This document shows positions 1 to 8,950 of a DNA stretch of 64,000 bases, in pieces. The notes below the pieces were generated by a model that was not told the DNA's origin, searched no databases, and was given only the letters and a program-made list of their open reading frames with translations. The translations under genes and the position numbers were made by a program. This stretch comes from PALSA-911 sp963743035. GTDB lineage: Bacteria; Pseudomonadota; Alphaproteobacteria; Acetobacterales; Acetobacteraceae. Within the stretch, counting starts at the first letter, position 1. The number at the start of each line of letters is the position of its first letter. The stretch is taken from contig CAVUOB010000004.1 of the NCBI GenBank assembly GCA_963743035.1, forward strand, positions 124,001 through 188,000, written 5' to 3'.

Positions 1-428
1 ACCGGCGGAAAGCCGATGCGGGCGTCCTCGGCCACCATGACGATGTCGCACAGCAACATCAGGTCCGTGCCGACGCCGATGCAGGTGCCGTGGATCTGGG
101 CGATGACCGGCTTGTGCATGTCGAATATCTGCATGCGCAGCCGCTGGCCCTGCTCCAGGCGCCAGATGTCGTCGTCGATCTCTTCCCGGCCGCGATATTG
201 CGGGCCCTTGCTGGCGCTGTATTCGGACAGATCGGCGCCGGCGCAGAAATGCGGTCCGGCGCCGCGCAGCACCACGCAATGCACGCCATTGTGTTCATCG
301 GCCTCCAGCAGCGCGGCGTGCAGCTCGCGATGGATCTGCGCGCTGAGCGCGTTGCGCCGCTCCGGCCGGTTCAGCGTGACGATCGCGGTGGTGCCGCTCA
401 TCTCATAGGTGATCTGCTCGAATTCCAT
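1..428 (-). CDS. Enoyl-CoA hydratase/isomerase family protein, C-terminus outside the window
   Basis: Reading leftwards from ATG at 428, 142 codons remain open to the window edge. The N-terminus (MEFEQITYEMSG, then VTLNRPERRNALS) and the two oxyanion-hole segments, HFCAGADL near residue 62 and HGTCIGVG near residue 113, are those of the crotonase fold that hydrates or isomerises enoyl-CoA thioesters. A good ribosome site (AAGGAGG) lies seven bases upstream of the ATG. The segment with the catalytic glutamates of true hydratases lies beyond the window, so hydratase, isomerase or another crotonase activity cannot be separated. It is divergent from the gene at 521. Confidence 0.85.
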   Translation of the reverse strand, partial: MEFEQITYEMSGTTAIVTLNRPERRNALSAQIHRELHAALLEADEHNGVHCVVLRGAGPHFCAGADLSEYSASKGPQYRGREEIDDDIWRLEQGQRLRMQIFDMHKPVIAQIHGTCIGVGTDLMLLCDIVMVAEDARIGFPP

Positions 429-520
429 TGTTTCCTCCTTCGGCTTATCTGGGGAGGCTAACACAACGATCCCGCGCCGCCAGGCGTGCGGACGGCAGCC
501 ACGGGAGCCCGAGGACCGCG

Positions 521-1003
521 ATGACGGAGATCTATGTGGACGGCGATGCCTGCCCGGTGCGCGAGGAAGTCTATCGCGTGGCCGAGCGGCTCGGGCTGGA
601 GGTGCATGTCGTCTCCAACGGCTCGCGTCCGATCCGCCCGCCGGCCAATCCGAAGATCCATATGGTCACCGTGCCGGCCGGCGCGGATGTGGCCGATGAC
701 TGGATCGCCGAGCGCATCACCCGGGCGGATGTCTGCGTGACCTCGGACATTCCGCTGGCCGCGCGCTGCCTGGCCGCCGGCGCGCGGGCGGTTTCGCCGT
801 CGGGGCGGCATTGGACGCAGGACAATATCGGCAACGCGCTGGCCGGCCGCGCGGTATCCCAGCACATGCGCGAGATCGGCATGGCCACCGGCGGCCCGGC
901 GCCGCTGACCAAGGCGGACCGGTCCCGTTTCCTCGGCGCGCTCGACACTGCGTTACAGGCCGCGCTCCGCGCGGGGGGACAGGCCGCGCTCCGCGGGAAG
1001 TGA
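521..1003 (+). CDS. DUF188 / YaiI-YqxD family protein
   Basis: A 160-residue soluble protein matching the UPF0178 (YaiI/YqxD) family. The family hallmark DGDACPV is at residues 7-13, followed by an acidic ADD at 58-60 and TSDIPLA at 74-80; these acidic residues resemble the metal site of PIN/NYN-type nuclease folds, but no activity is established. The ATG at 521 is preferred over upstream starts because it places the DGDACPV motif near the N-terminus as in the family. The last dozen residues contain a short duplication (AALR repeated) that extends past the usual family end. Confidence 0.88.
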   Translation: MTEIYVDGDACPVREEVYRVAERLGLEVHVVSNGSRPIRPPANPKIHMVTVPAGADVADDWIAERITRADVCVTSDIPLAARCLAAGARAVSPSGRHWTQDNIGNALAGRAVSQHMREIGMATGGPAPLTKADRSRFLGALDTALQAALRAGGQAALRGK

Positions 1004-1008
1004 CCGGA

Positions 1009-1980
1009 TCAGCCCTGCCGCTTGCGGCGCAGGACGCGCTTGCCCTCGCTCAGCTGCCAGGCGATCAGGCCGGGAATGCCGACCACGAGTTCGCGCAGGC
1101 GTTTGATCATCGACAGCGCGATCGCCACGTCGGGCGGGATGCCGAACAGCCCGCAGACCAGGATCAGCCCGCCCTCCTGCACGCCCAGCGCACCGGGCAC
1201 GGCGAAACCGGCGCTGCGCGCGGCCATGCCCAGGCTCTCGATGACGAAGGCCTCGGCCAGGCTCGGCTGCCTTCCCATCGCCGTCAGCGCCAGCCATACC
1301 TCGATCGTGCCGAGCGCCCAGGCGAGTAGATGCAGCGAGCAGGCCTTCAGCAACGCCAGCGGATTTTTTTGCAGGCGCAGCAATTCCCGATGCAACCCCT
1401 CCGCCGAGCCGAAGGCCAGGGCCGGGAACATGCCGGCCAGCCGGTCGGCCAGCAATTCGACCAGGCGCATCAGCCCGATATGCTGGGCCAGGATGAAGCC
1501 ACCGACGCCCAGCGCGCCGGACAACAGCACGCCCCCCACCCAGGGCGCCCAGGACCGGTCGGCATCGATGACCGCCAGCACGATGAAGCCAGCCAGGGTG
1601 AACAGGAACTGCGTCAGCACCTCGACCGTCAGGTCCAGCACGGTGCCGGCGGCGGCCAGCACCCCGCCGACGCGGCGCTGGACCAACAGCCTTATGCCCA
1701 CCAGATTGCCGCCGAGCTGCGCCACGGGAAGCAGCGAGTTCACCGCCTCGCGGATCCAGCGGATGCGCAGGAAGCGTGACAGGCCGGGCTTGCGCACGCC
1801 GAGCGAGATGCGCCAGGCGATCGCCGACAGATAGAGCTGCAGGACCAGCAGCGCGGCGGTGATGGGAACCACCCAGCCGGCCGCCAGCACCTCCACGCCG
1901 ATCGACTGCGCGCCGAACCAGGCAACCATCGCGATGACGACGGCGCCGCCCGCACCGATTGCGGCCACACCCCAGTTCAT
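1009..1980 (-). CDS. Flippase-like integral membrane protein (lysylphosphatidylglycerol-synthase TM region family)
   Basis: A 323-residue polytopic membrane protein with about eight hydrophobic segments. It contains motifs of the UPF0104 / lysylphosphatidylglycerol synthetase TM family, for example LLPVAQLGGNLVGIRLL near residue 75 and PGALGVQEGGLILVCGLFG near residue 250. Relatives include HpnL-type proteins of hopanoid clusters, but no hopanoid genes are nearby, so the substrate is unknown. The ATG at 1980 has AGGAGC just upstream and starts directly at a membrane helix. The gene is convergent with the DUF188 gene, with only a few bases between their stops. Confidence 0.8.
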   Translation of the reverse strand: MNWGVAAIGAGGAVVIAMVAWFGAQSIGVEVLAAGWVVPITAALLVLQLYLSAIAWRISLGVRKPGLSRFLRIRWIREAVNSLLPVAQLGGNLVGIRLLVQRRVGGVLAAAGTVLDLTVEVLTQFLFTLAGFIVLAVIDADRSWAPWVGGVLLSGALGVGGFILAQHIGLMRLVELLADRLAGMFPALAFGSAEGLHRELLRLQKNPLALLKACSLHLLAWALGTIEVWLALTAMGRQPSLAEAFVIESLGMAARSAGFAVPGALGVQEGGLILVCGLFGIPPDVAIALSMIKRLRELVVGIPGLIAWQLSEGKRVLRRKRQG

Positions 1981-2366
1981 GGCAGCTCCTGCTGGCAGGC
2001 CGGCGGGATCGGACGGGACCGACCTGTACGCTTCTCCCGGCGCGGCCTGGACACAGGCATCACCAAAGGGTCGGACGAGCAGGTCGGACGCAGCCATGGG
2101 GCGTGGTTTCGCCGGAGCCCCCGGCAGATGTCAACCTGCGTCGCCGATCTCCCCGACAGCCCCCGGGCGGCGCCGGCTGCATGCAGCCGCGGAGCCGACC
2201 TTGACCGTGTGACCTTCCGTCCCGCAGGCTCCTTATGCCCGCGCCAAGCGGGTGGGCGCTGGGCCAAGACAGCGACCCGATCCGGATCGAACGGAAGCAA
2301 GAAGGGCCGGCGCATCGTCCTCGCACGGGCGAGCCAGCCGAGGCCCAAGAAGCGGAGGAACACGCC
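1981..2366. other. Divergent intergenic region
   Basis: About 386 bases separate the flippase-like gene (leftward) from the MFS gene (rightward). It must hold the promoters of both. Open frames here lack ribosome sites and recognisable motifs. The only clear structure is the 16-base palindrome described separately at 2174-2189. Confidence 0.5.
2174..2189. promoter_or_regulatory. 16-base perfect palindrome, possible operator
   Basis: CGGCTGCATGCAGCCG is a perfect palindrome about 180 bases upstream of the MFS start. A dyad of this size upstream of a transporter-dehydratase pair could bind a dimeric regulator, but no regulator gene lies nearby and no known consensus is matched. GC-rich DNA gives such palindromes by chance. 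Confidence 0.25.
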
Positions 2367-3671
2367 ATGAGTGATGCGCTCGAACGTGAAACCATATTGC
2401 AGGTGGCGAAACGGCTGCTGCCGTTCATCTTCCTCTGCTATTTCGTCTGCCTGATCGACCGCGTGAATTTGAGCTTCGCGGCGCTGACGATGAACAAGGA
2501 CCTCGGCCTGTCCGCCTATGCCTACAGCCTGGGCGCCAGCATTTTCTTCATCGGCTATTTCGTGTTCGAGATCCCGTCGAACCTGGCGCTCGACCGCTTC
2601 GGCGCGCGGCTGTGGATCACCCGCATCATGGTCACCTGGGGCCTGGTCTCGGCCGGCATGGCCTTCATCCAGGGCGAGACGAGCTTCCTGGTCATGCGCT
2701 TCCTGCTCGGTCTCGCCGAGGCGGGGTTTTTTCCCGGCATGATCCTGTACATGACCTTCTGGTTCCCCGCCGCCTATCGCGCGCGGGTGATCGCCGGGTT
2801 CATGCTCGCCATCCCCGTGACCGGCGTGATCGGCGGGCCGCTGGCCACCAGCCTGATGGAATTGAACGGCGTCTGGGGCCTGGCGGGATGGCAATGGATG
2901 TTCCTGGTCGAGGGCATTCCCTCCGTGCTGATCGGCCTTCTGGTACCGTTCTGCATGACCGACCGGCCGGAGAACGCCAAATGGCTGCGCGATGACCAAC
3001 GCGCCTGGCTCGCCGGCATGCTGCAGCGCGAGCGCGAGACGGTGGAGGCGCTGCACAGCAAGGTCAGCCTCTGGCGCTCCTTCATCGACCCGCGCGTGCT
3101 GGCGCTGTGCCTGGTTTATTTCGGCATCGGCACGGCAACCTACGGCTTCGTCTATTTCCTGCCGCAGGTGGTCAAGGGCTTTGGCCTCTCCAACCTGCAG
3201 ACCGGCTTCGTCTCCGCCATCCCGGACGTGTTCGGCGTACTCGGCATGATCATCTGGGGGCATTTCTCCGATCGCCAGGCCGACCGCCGCTGGAGCGTGA
3301 TGGCGGCACTGTTCGTCTGCGGCGCCGGACTGGCGGGCATCGGCGTGTTCGGCAGTTCCGGCTGGTCGTTGATCGCGATGGCGATGGTCTCGGTCGGCAT
3401 CAACGCGTCGCGCCCGCTGTTCTGGGCGCTGCCCTCCACCTTCCTGACCGGCACCGCGGCCGCCGGGGCGATCGCGCTGATCAACTCGGTGGGCAATCTC
3501 GGCGGCATCGTCGGGCCGGTGATGCTCGGCTGGGTGAAGGACACGACCAACAGCTTCGCCGGCGGGTTCTTCTTCCTGGCGTTCTGGGCGTTCATCGCCG
3601 GGACCGCCGTGGTGGTGGCGCTGCGCGCGCCCAGGCGCGTCGTGCCGTCGTTCGGCGCGCCGGCTGAATAG
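2367..3671 (+). CDS. MFS transporter, anion:cation symporter (ACS) type
   Basis: A 434-residue protein with twelve predicted membrane helices. The N-terminal LCYFVCLIDRVNLSFAAL segment is the signature of the ACS subfamily that imports organic anions such as phthalate, tartrate, glucarate or other sugar acids with protons. GGAGGAA lies just before ATG 2367. It is ten bases upstream of an enolase-superfamily acid-sugar dehydratase gene, so the pair probably imports and dehydrates one carboxylate or sugar acid. The exact substrate cannot be read from sequence. Confidence 0.88.
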   Translation: MSDALERETILQVAKRLLPFIFLCYFVCLIDRVNLSFAALTMNKDLGLSAYAYSLGASIFFIGYFVFEIPSNLALDRFGARLWITRIMVTWGLVSAGMAFIQGETSFLVMRFLLGLAEAGFFPGMILYMTFWFPAAYRARVIAGFMLAIPVTGVIGGPLATSLMELNGVWGLAGWQWMFLVEGIPSVLIGLLVPFCMTDRPENAKWLRDDQRAWLAGMLQRERETVEALHSKVSLWRSFIDPRVLALCLVYFGIGTATYGFVYFLPQVVKGFGLSNLQTGFVSAIPDVFGVLGMIIWGHFSDRQADRRWSVMAALFVCGAGLAGIGVFGSSGWSLIAMAMVSVGINASRPLFWALPSTFLTGTAAAGAIALINSVGNLGGIVGPVMLGWVKDTTNSFAGGFFFLAFWAFIAGTAVVVALRAPRRVVPSFGAPAE

Positions 3672-3681
3672 GAGAAACGCC

Positions 3682-4776
3682 ATGACCGACACCACGATCC
3701 GCGATGTCCGCACATCCCTGTACCGGGTGCCCTGGGCGGTGACGCCCGATCTGCCCACGCATCCGTTCAAGGGGATGCGCGATATCCTGGTGGTGGAGAT
3801 CGAGACCGCCTCCGGCATCACCGGCATGGGCTACCTGCATCTGCTGAACTCCTCGTTGCTGCGGACCACCGGCCTGTGCATCGAGGAAGCGCTGGCGCCG
3901 ATGATCCTCGGGCGCGATGCGACGGCGGTGGAGGCGATCTGGCACGATCTCTGGCGCGCGACGCTGACCGCCGGGCGCGGCGGGGTCACGACCATGGCGC
4001 AATCCGCCATCGACATCGCGCTGTGGGATATCGTGGGTAAATCGGCGGACATGCCGCTGCATCGGCTATGGGGACATTTCCGCTCGGAGATTCCGATCTA
4101 CGGCAGCGGCTGCTTCCGCCAGCTCGGCGGCGACGGGATGATCGAAAAGGCACGGCACTTCGTCGCAAACGGCTTCAAGGCGATCAAGATGCAGGTCGCG
4201 CATGTGCACGACCTGAAGACCGACCTGTCCAATGTGCGGCGGATGCGTGAGGCGCTGGGCCCGGACATCGACATCATGATCGACGTCAACATGGGCTGGA
4301 CCGCGGACGTGGCGATCCAGATGGGGCGGAAATTCGAGGAATACGATATCTACTGGCTGGAGGAGCCGGTCATCGCCGACGATTTTGCCGGTTATATGCG
4401 GGTGGCCGATGCGCTGGACATGCGTGTGGTCGGCGGGGAAACCCATTTCACGCGATACGATCTGCGCCCGTTCTTCGAGAACCCCCGCCTGCCCATCCTG
4501 CAGCCCGACCCGATGCGCGGCGGGCTGACCGAGCTGCGAAAGATCGCGGTGCTGGCGGATACCTGGGGCATGCAGATGGCGCCGCATCTGTTTCCGGAAC
4601 TGAACGTGCAGGTGATGGCCTCGATCCCCAACGGGATCTGGGCCGAGCATATGGGGCTGCTGGACGATCTATGGGTGGACCCGCCGGCGATCGCGGGCGG
4701 GATGATCACGGCGCCGGAGCGGCCGGGGCACGGGTTGGCGTTCAAGCCGGATGCCCTGAGGGACCATCGCATCTGA
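3682..4776 (+). CDS. Mandelate racemase/muconate lactonizing enzyme family protein, acid-sugar dehydratase-like
   Basis: A 364-residue enolase-superfamily enzyme. Metal ligands are D201 (MIDVN), E227 (WLEEP) and E253 (GGETH). The base on the barrel end is H302 (APHLFPEL) paired with D276 (QPDPMR), the Asp-His dyad of the mandelate racemase subgroup, which abstracts the alpha proton of a carboxylate. At the usual KxK position the sequence reads K169-M-Q171, so the second Lys is replaced by Gln. This favours an acid-sugar dehydratase over a racemase. It forms an operon with the MFS carrier (ten-base gap, GGAGAAA ribosome site). Confidence 0.88.
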   Translation: MTDTTIRDVRTSLYRVPWAVTPDLPTHPFKGMRDILVVEIETASGITGMGYLHLLNSSLLRTTGLCIEEALAPMILGRDATAVEAIWHDLWRATLTAGRGGVTTMAQSAIDIALWDIVGKSADMPLHRLWGHFRSEIPIYGSGCFRQLGGDGMIEKARHFVANGFKAIKMQVAHVHDLKTDLSNVRRMREALGPDIDIMIDVNMGWTADVAIQMGRKFEEYDIYWLEEPVIADDFAGYMRVADALDMRVVGGETHFTRYDLRPFFENPRLPILQPDPMRGGLTELRKIAVLADTWGMQMAPHLFPELNVQVMASIPNGIWAEHMGLLDDLWVDPPAIAGGMITAPERPGHGLAFKPDALRDHRI

Positions 4777-4796
4777 CCGGTAGATGAAGAAATCCC

Positions 4797-4820
4797 CCTC
4801 TCCCCCGCCTGGGGGAGAGG
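4797..4820. terminator. Bidirectional hairpin terminator between convergent genes
   Basis: CCTCTCCCCC and GGGGGAGAGG form a perfect ten-base-pair stem with loop GCCT, placed between the stops of the dehydratase gene (plus) and the amidohydrolase gene (minus). An A-rich stretch lies on its left side (useful for the leftward transcript) but there is no long U run on the right. Confidence 0.6.
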
Positions 4821-4841
4821 AGAAATGAGCAGGCTCTGCGG

Positions 4842-6564
4842 CTACAGCCGCCCTGCCCGCACCAGCCTGCCTGGCCGGGCGCCAGTCTCGTTGCCGTTTT
4901 CGAAGATCGGCACGCCGGAGACGATCGTGGCCTTGTAGCCATCCACGCGCTGGACCAGGCGGCGGCCGCCGGCCGGCAGGTCGTTGCGCAGTTCCGGGTG
5001 ATGCAGGCGCAGCGCCTCGTAGTTGATGACGTTCACGTCGGCCTTCTTGCCGGGCTGCAGCCGGCCGCGGTCGGTAAAGCCGAAGAAATCCGCGGTCTCG
5101 CTGGTCTGGCGCTTGACGATCCATTCCAGCGGGAAGCGCGGGCCGCGCGTGCGGTCGCGGACCCAATGGGTCAGCATGAAGCTCGGCATCGAGCTGTCGC
5201 AGATCTGGCCGCAATGCGCGCCGCCATCGCCGAGGCCGACCAGGGTCGCGGGGTCGGCCAGCATCTGGCGCACCACGTCGTGGTCCCCATGCACGTAGTT
5301 GGTGATCGGGAAATACAGCATCCGCGTGCCGTCTTCCCCGGTCAGGTAGTCGTAGCAGAACTCGGCCGGAGTTCTGGTTGGTGCGCATCGCCATCGCCTC
5401 GATGCTGCGGTCTGCCGTGGGTTCGTAATCCGGCGGATCGCCCAGCGGATACTGGCGGTCGAAGCGCGTGCAGATGAAGCGCTGCAGCGGCGTCATGATG
5501 TCGAACAGGCGGGGGTCGTTGTCCTCGGACAGGATCTGCGCGCGGATGGCGGGATCGCGCAGCCGCGCCAGGCGCTCGGCCTCCGGCAGCTTGCTCAGCG
5601 CATGGAAGGTCGGCTTCGGCGTGAACGGGTTGAGCGAGGTGGTCAGGCCGAGGATGAGGCCGACCGGACGGCAGGCGACCTGCGCGGTGATCGAGGCGCC
5701 TTCGGCACGGGCCTTGTGCACGCCGCCCATGAGGCGCTTCCAGCGTTCGGGGTCGGAAGACCGGTCGGTCAGCAGGAACCAGAGCGGCCGGCCGGTGGCG
5801 CGGTACTGGCTGGTCATCCAGGCGAATTCCTCCGCCTCGTCATCGAAATCGGACAGCATGCCGAACGCGCCGGCGCCGACCTTGCCCAGCGCCGCGCCGA
5901 CGCCGAGCAGTTCCCGGTTCTCAGCATAGCGCCCGGGAACCTGCTCGCCGGCGGTGGTGCGGTGGTTCTCGGTGCGTGAGGTGGTGAAGCCGAAGGCGCC
6001 GGCCTGCAGGCCTTCCAGCGCCAGATCGTGCATGCGCGAGATGTCTTCGTCGGTCGCGATCTGATGTTTCAGTGCCCGCTCGCCCATAACATAGACGCGC
6101 AGCGGATGGTGCGGGATCTGCGCCGCAACGTCGATGGTGCGCGGCATCTGCTCCAGCACGTTGAGGAAGTCCGGGAAGCTCTCCCAGTCCCATTTCAGGC
6201 CTTCGGCCAGCGCGATGCCGGGAATATCCTCCACGCCCTCCATCAGATCGATCAGCGCCTCGTGATGCTCCTTGCGGACAGGGGCGAAGCCGACGCCGCA
6301 ATTGCCGAACAGGATGGTGGTGGCGCCGTGCCAGGACGACGGCGCGAGCACCGGGTCCCAGGTCGCCTGGCCGTCGTAATGGGTGTGGATGTCGACCCAG
6401 CCGGGGGTGACGAGATGGCCGGCGGCGTCGATGTCGCGCCGGGCCGGGCCGGCCTTGCCGCCGACCGAGACGATCCTGTCACCGTCGATCGCCACGTCGC
6501 CGACAAAGGCCGGACGGCCAGTTCCGTCCACGATGGTCCCGCCGCGGATGACAATGTCATGCAT
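4842..6564 (-). pseudogene. N-acyl-D-amino-acid deacylase (D-aminoacylase) family amidohydrolase, frameshifted
   Basis: Two frames together make one amidohydrolase of about 573 residues. From ATG 6564 the first frame has the N-terminal beta-sandwich, the metal motif GWVDIHTHYDGQ (H60, H62) and FGNCGVGFAP (C89), typical of zinc D-aminoacylases. It then runs out of family likeness at MRTNQN. The second frame, ending at 4842, carries the rest: TPAEFCYDYL, LGDGGAHCGQICDSS, LEWIVKRQTSETADFFG and the C-terminal ADVNVI and LPAGGRRLVQRVDGY blocks. The switch falls at 5372-5373, where deleting one A rejoins the frames. It is either a sequencing insertion or a recent loss of function. GGAAGGAG precedes the start. 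Confidence 0.82.
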
Positions 6565-6780
6565 CGCGTAAACGCTCCTTCCGATGAGTTTGGTATGTCT
6601 GTGCCATCAGCCAGGCACGCGTGCTGTTACCTTCCACCCATCGCCCCCCGAGCACAAGCGGATATTTTCCCCTTGGTAGACATGAATACCCGTTAGTACA
6701 GGCGTCCTGGTCAATCCGGCATCGAACGGCAAAGATGGCAAACCGTGCCCGAAAGGCAGCGGTCGGGAGGGAAGAAACCA

Positions 6781-7467
6781 ATGACGACATTCGTATTGAT
6801 CCATGGCGCCTATCAGGGCGGATGGGTTTGGCAGCAAGTCGCCAACCGGCTGCGCGCGGCTGGCCATCTGGTCTACACGCCGACGCTGGATGGCTGCGGC
6901 GAACGCAAGCACGCGGTGCGCGCGGGCATCACCAATGCTACGCATGGCGCGGAGATCGCCGAGCTAATGTTCTACGAGGATCTGCGCGATGTCGTCATGG
7001 TCGGCACCAGCTGCGGCGGCATGGTGATGACGGCGGCGGCCGAACTGGCGCGCGAGCGGATCGCGCGGCTGGTGTTTGCCGACGCGCTGGCGCTGATGGA
7101 CGGCGAAAGCCTGGCCGATATCGTCAAGCGCCCGGCGGCGGTTACCACCGAGCTGACGACGGGCGTGCCCGCCAGCGATGTCACGGGGCGGCTGTTCAAG
7201 GACCTGGACCCCGATATGCGCGACTGGGCGGCGGCACGCATCACCATGCATCCGATCGCGGCGATGCGCGATCCGGTGGTGCTGAAGCATTTCTGGCGGC
7301 AGGACTGGAAAGCGACGGTGATCTGGTGCCGCCAGAGCGCCAACCCACCGGTTGCGCACCAGAAACGCGCTGCCGAGGCGCTATCGGCGTCCTGGCACGA
7401 GATCGACACCGGGCATTATCCGATGCTGAGCACGCCGGATGAGCTGGCGCGGTTGATTCTGGGCTAA
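6781..7467 (+). CDS. Alpha/beta hydrolase, MenH/hydroxynitrile-lyase-like
   Basis: A 228-residue single-domain alpha/beta hydrolase. It opens with the oxyanion segment FVLIHGAYQGGW, has the nucleophile elbow GTSCGG with S77, and ends with DTGHYPML where H212 is the catalytic His. Proteins with this compact build and WHEIDTGHYPM-like ends include plant-type esterases and hydroxynitrile lyases, as well as many bacterial hydrolases with unknown substrates. The ATG at 6781 starts the first beta strand directly. It is divergent from the amidohydrolase gene across about 216 bases. Confidence 0.85.
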   Translation: MTTFVLIHGAYQGGWVWQQVANRLRAAGHLVYTPTLDGCGERKHAVRAGITNATHGAEIAELMFYEDLRDVVMVGTSCGGMVMTAAAELARERIARLVFADALALMDGESLADIVKRPAAVTTELTTGVPASDVTGRLFKDLDPDMRDWAAARITMHPIAAMRDPVVLKHFWRQDWKATVIWCRQSANPPVAHQKRAAEALSASWHEIDTGHYPMLSTPDELARLILG

Positions 7468-7488
7468 AGTCTTGCGCCGGGCCCGGGG

Positions 7489-7881
7489 CTATACGACGGC
7501 GATGCAATCCATCTCGATATCGAATGGTCCGGGCCATTCGGGCACGCAGATGAAGATACGGGCCGGCGGATCGGTGGGGAAATAGCGGCCGTAGATCGCA
7601 TTGACGGCGGCGAACTTCTCAGCCGACGTGCAGTAGATGTTGCATTTCAGGACATTTTGCAGAGAGGATCCGGCTGCTTCCAGGCATAGTTTCATTTGAT
7701 CCAGGACAATCTCGGCCTGGCGTTCGATCGACACCCGAAGGATTTCTCCGGTTTCCGGGTCGAACGGCGGAAGACCGGACAGATAGATTTTATCGCCGCT
7801 GCGGATAACGGGCGTGACGGGCGCCCGGAGCTTCTCCAGATAGGTGGATATCGGCTCGACCCGGATGGCCTGTCGCTTCAT
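7489..7881 (-). CDS. RidA family protein (enamine/imine deaminase-like)
   Basis: A 130-residue protein of the RidA/YjgF/UK114 family, which hydrolyses reactive enamines and imines formed by PLP and flavin enzymes. Family features seen are IYLSGLPPFDPETGEI near the N-terminus, the helix EIVLDQMKLCLEAAGSSLQNVLKC, and the substrate-binding Arg in DPPARIFI (about residue 109) followed by the usual FDIEMDCIAV end. It lies downstream of the LLM oxidoreductase gene in the same orientation, a sensible partner if that flavoenzyme releases imines; that link is an inference. Confidence 0.85.
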   Translation of the reverse strand: MKRQAIRVEPISTYLEKLRAPVTPVIRSGDKIYLSGLPPFDPETGEILRVSIERQAEIVLDQMKLCLEAAGSSLQNVLKCNIYCTSAEKFAAVNAIYGRYFPTDPPARIFICVPEWPGPFDIEMDCIAVV

Positions 7882-8066
7882 TGGAGTTCGGTCCTGCTGG
7901 CTTTGGGATGGTCACATTCGGCGGAAAGATGTGCGGCTGATGACTACCGGGATAAGGGCCGCCGATGCTACGGGACCGACCGTAGCGTTCGGGGACCATG
8001 CTTCCTCAGGACGACGGTCAACCTGACGGAGCCGGCTCAGGTTAAAGGCGAAGGATACTTCGATCG

Positions 8067-8897
8067 CTACCCCAACAAGCCCCGCATCGGCTCCAACTGA
8101 TCGGGCGCGTCGAACGGGCAGACCAGCAACGCATCGTCGACGCCCATGTCTTCCAGGCGCTTCAGCCGTTCGCGCGCCTCCGCCGGGGTGCAATAGAGCG
8201 AGATCTTCGCCCGCGATGCCATCGGATGGGGCGGCGGCTCTGGGCGCAGATCCGTAAAAATGTTGGCCAGCACGACGCGGTTGCCGCCGGCCTTGCGGTA
8301 CATGTCGATGCCGATCGGGATATCGTCCCATTCGGAATAGATGCCGGAGCCGATCCAGCCCTGGCAGTGCTGCGCGGCCAGGTTGATCCAGCGGGGACTG
8401 CGCCAGGCGCCCAGCAGCACCGGCGGGCCGCCTTCGGTGCCCGGCCAGACCGACAGGGCGGGGCCGTACACCCCCTCCCCCTTCCAAGTGCGGCGCATGA
8501 CCTCCAGATAGGCGGGCAGCGTCTTGAAACGTTTTTCGTAGTCGGCCTCCACAGCATCGAAATCCGCCTGGGTGGAGCCGCTGCCGACGCCGAAGCGGAG
8601 CCGGCCGCCGGAGAGCAGGTTCAGGGTCTGCACCCGGTGGGCATGCTCCACCGGATGGCGCAGCGGGACCTGCACGACGCAGGTGCCGAGCTCGATGCGC
8701 CTGGTCTCGGCGCAGAGCGCGCCGAGGAACACCAGGGGATCGAGCGTCGGGCGGCCGCGGCCGAAGGCGTCGGTAACCCAGAGGCCTTCGAAGCCCAGCG
8801 CCTCCACCCGGCGGCCGAAATCGACGATGGCGTCGATCGTCGCGTTCGGCGCGGTGTCGGGCAGCGGCTGCGGGATGGTGACGATGCCGAGCTTCAT
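8067..8897 (-). CDS. LLM class flavin-dependent oxidoreductase
   Basis: A 276-residue luciferase-like monooxygenase/reductase. It starts MKLGIVTIPQPLPD and shows the TIM-barrel landmarks ALGFEGLWVTDAFG, RIELGTCVVQVPLRHP and LLSGGRLRFGVGSGS of bacterial luciferase-fold enzymes using FMN or F420. The start at 8897 is chosen because the first beta strand begins there; the open frame upstream overlaps the next gene and has no family likeness. It follows the transglutaminase gene on the same strand with about 53 bases between. Confidence 0.85.
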   Translation of the reverse strand: MKLGIVTIPQPLPDTAPNATIDAIVDFGRRVEALGFEGLWVTDAFGRGRPTLDPLVFLGALCAETRRIELGTCVVQVPLRHPVEHAHRVQTLNLLSGGRLRFGVGSGSTQADFDAVEADYEKRFKTLPAYLEVMRRTWKGEGVYGPALSVWPGTEGGPPVLLGAWRSPRWINLAAQHCQGWIGSGIYSEWDDIPIGIDMYRKAGGNRVVLANIFTDLRPEPPPHPMASRAKISLYCTPAEARERLKRLEDMGVDDALLVCPFDAPDQLEPMRGLLG

Positions 8898-8950
8898 GGC
8901 GCTTTCTTCCCTGCTCGTTTCTTCCGGGCTCGTTTCATCTGATCGGATGT

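Noticed and set aside
1977..3827. A 616-codon open frame on the minus strand
   Set aside because: Antisense to the MFS and dehydratase genes and without any recognisable motif.
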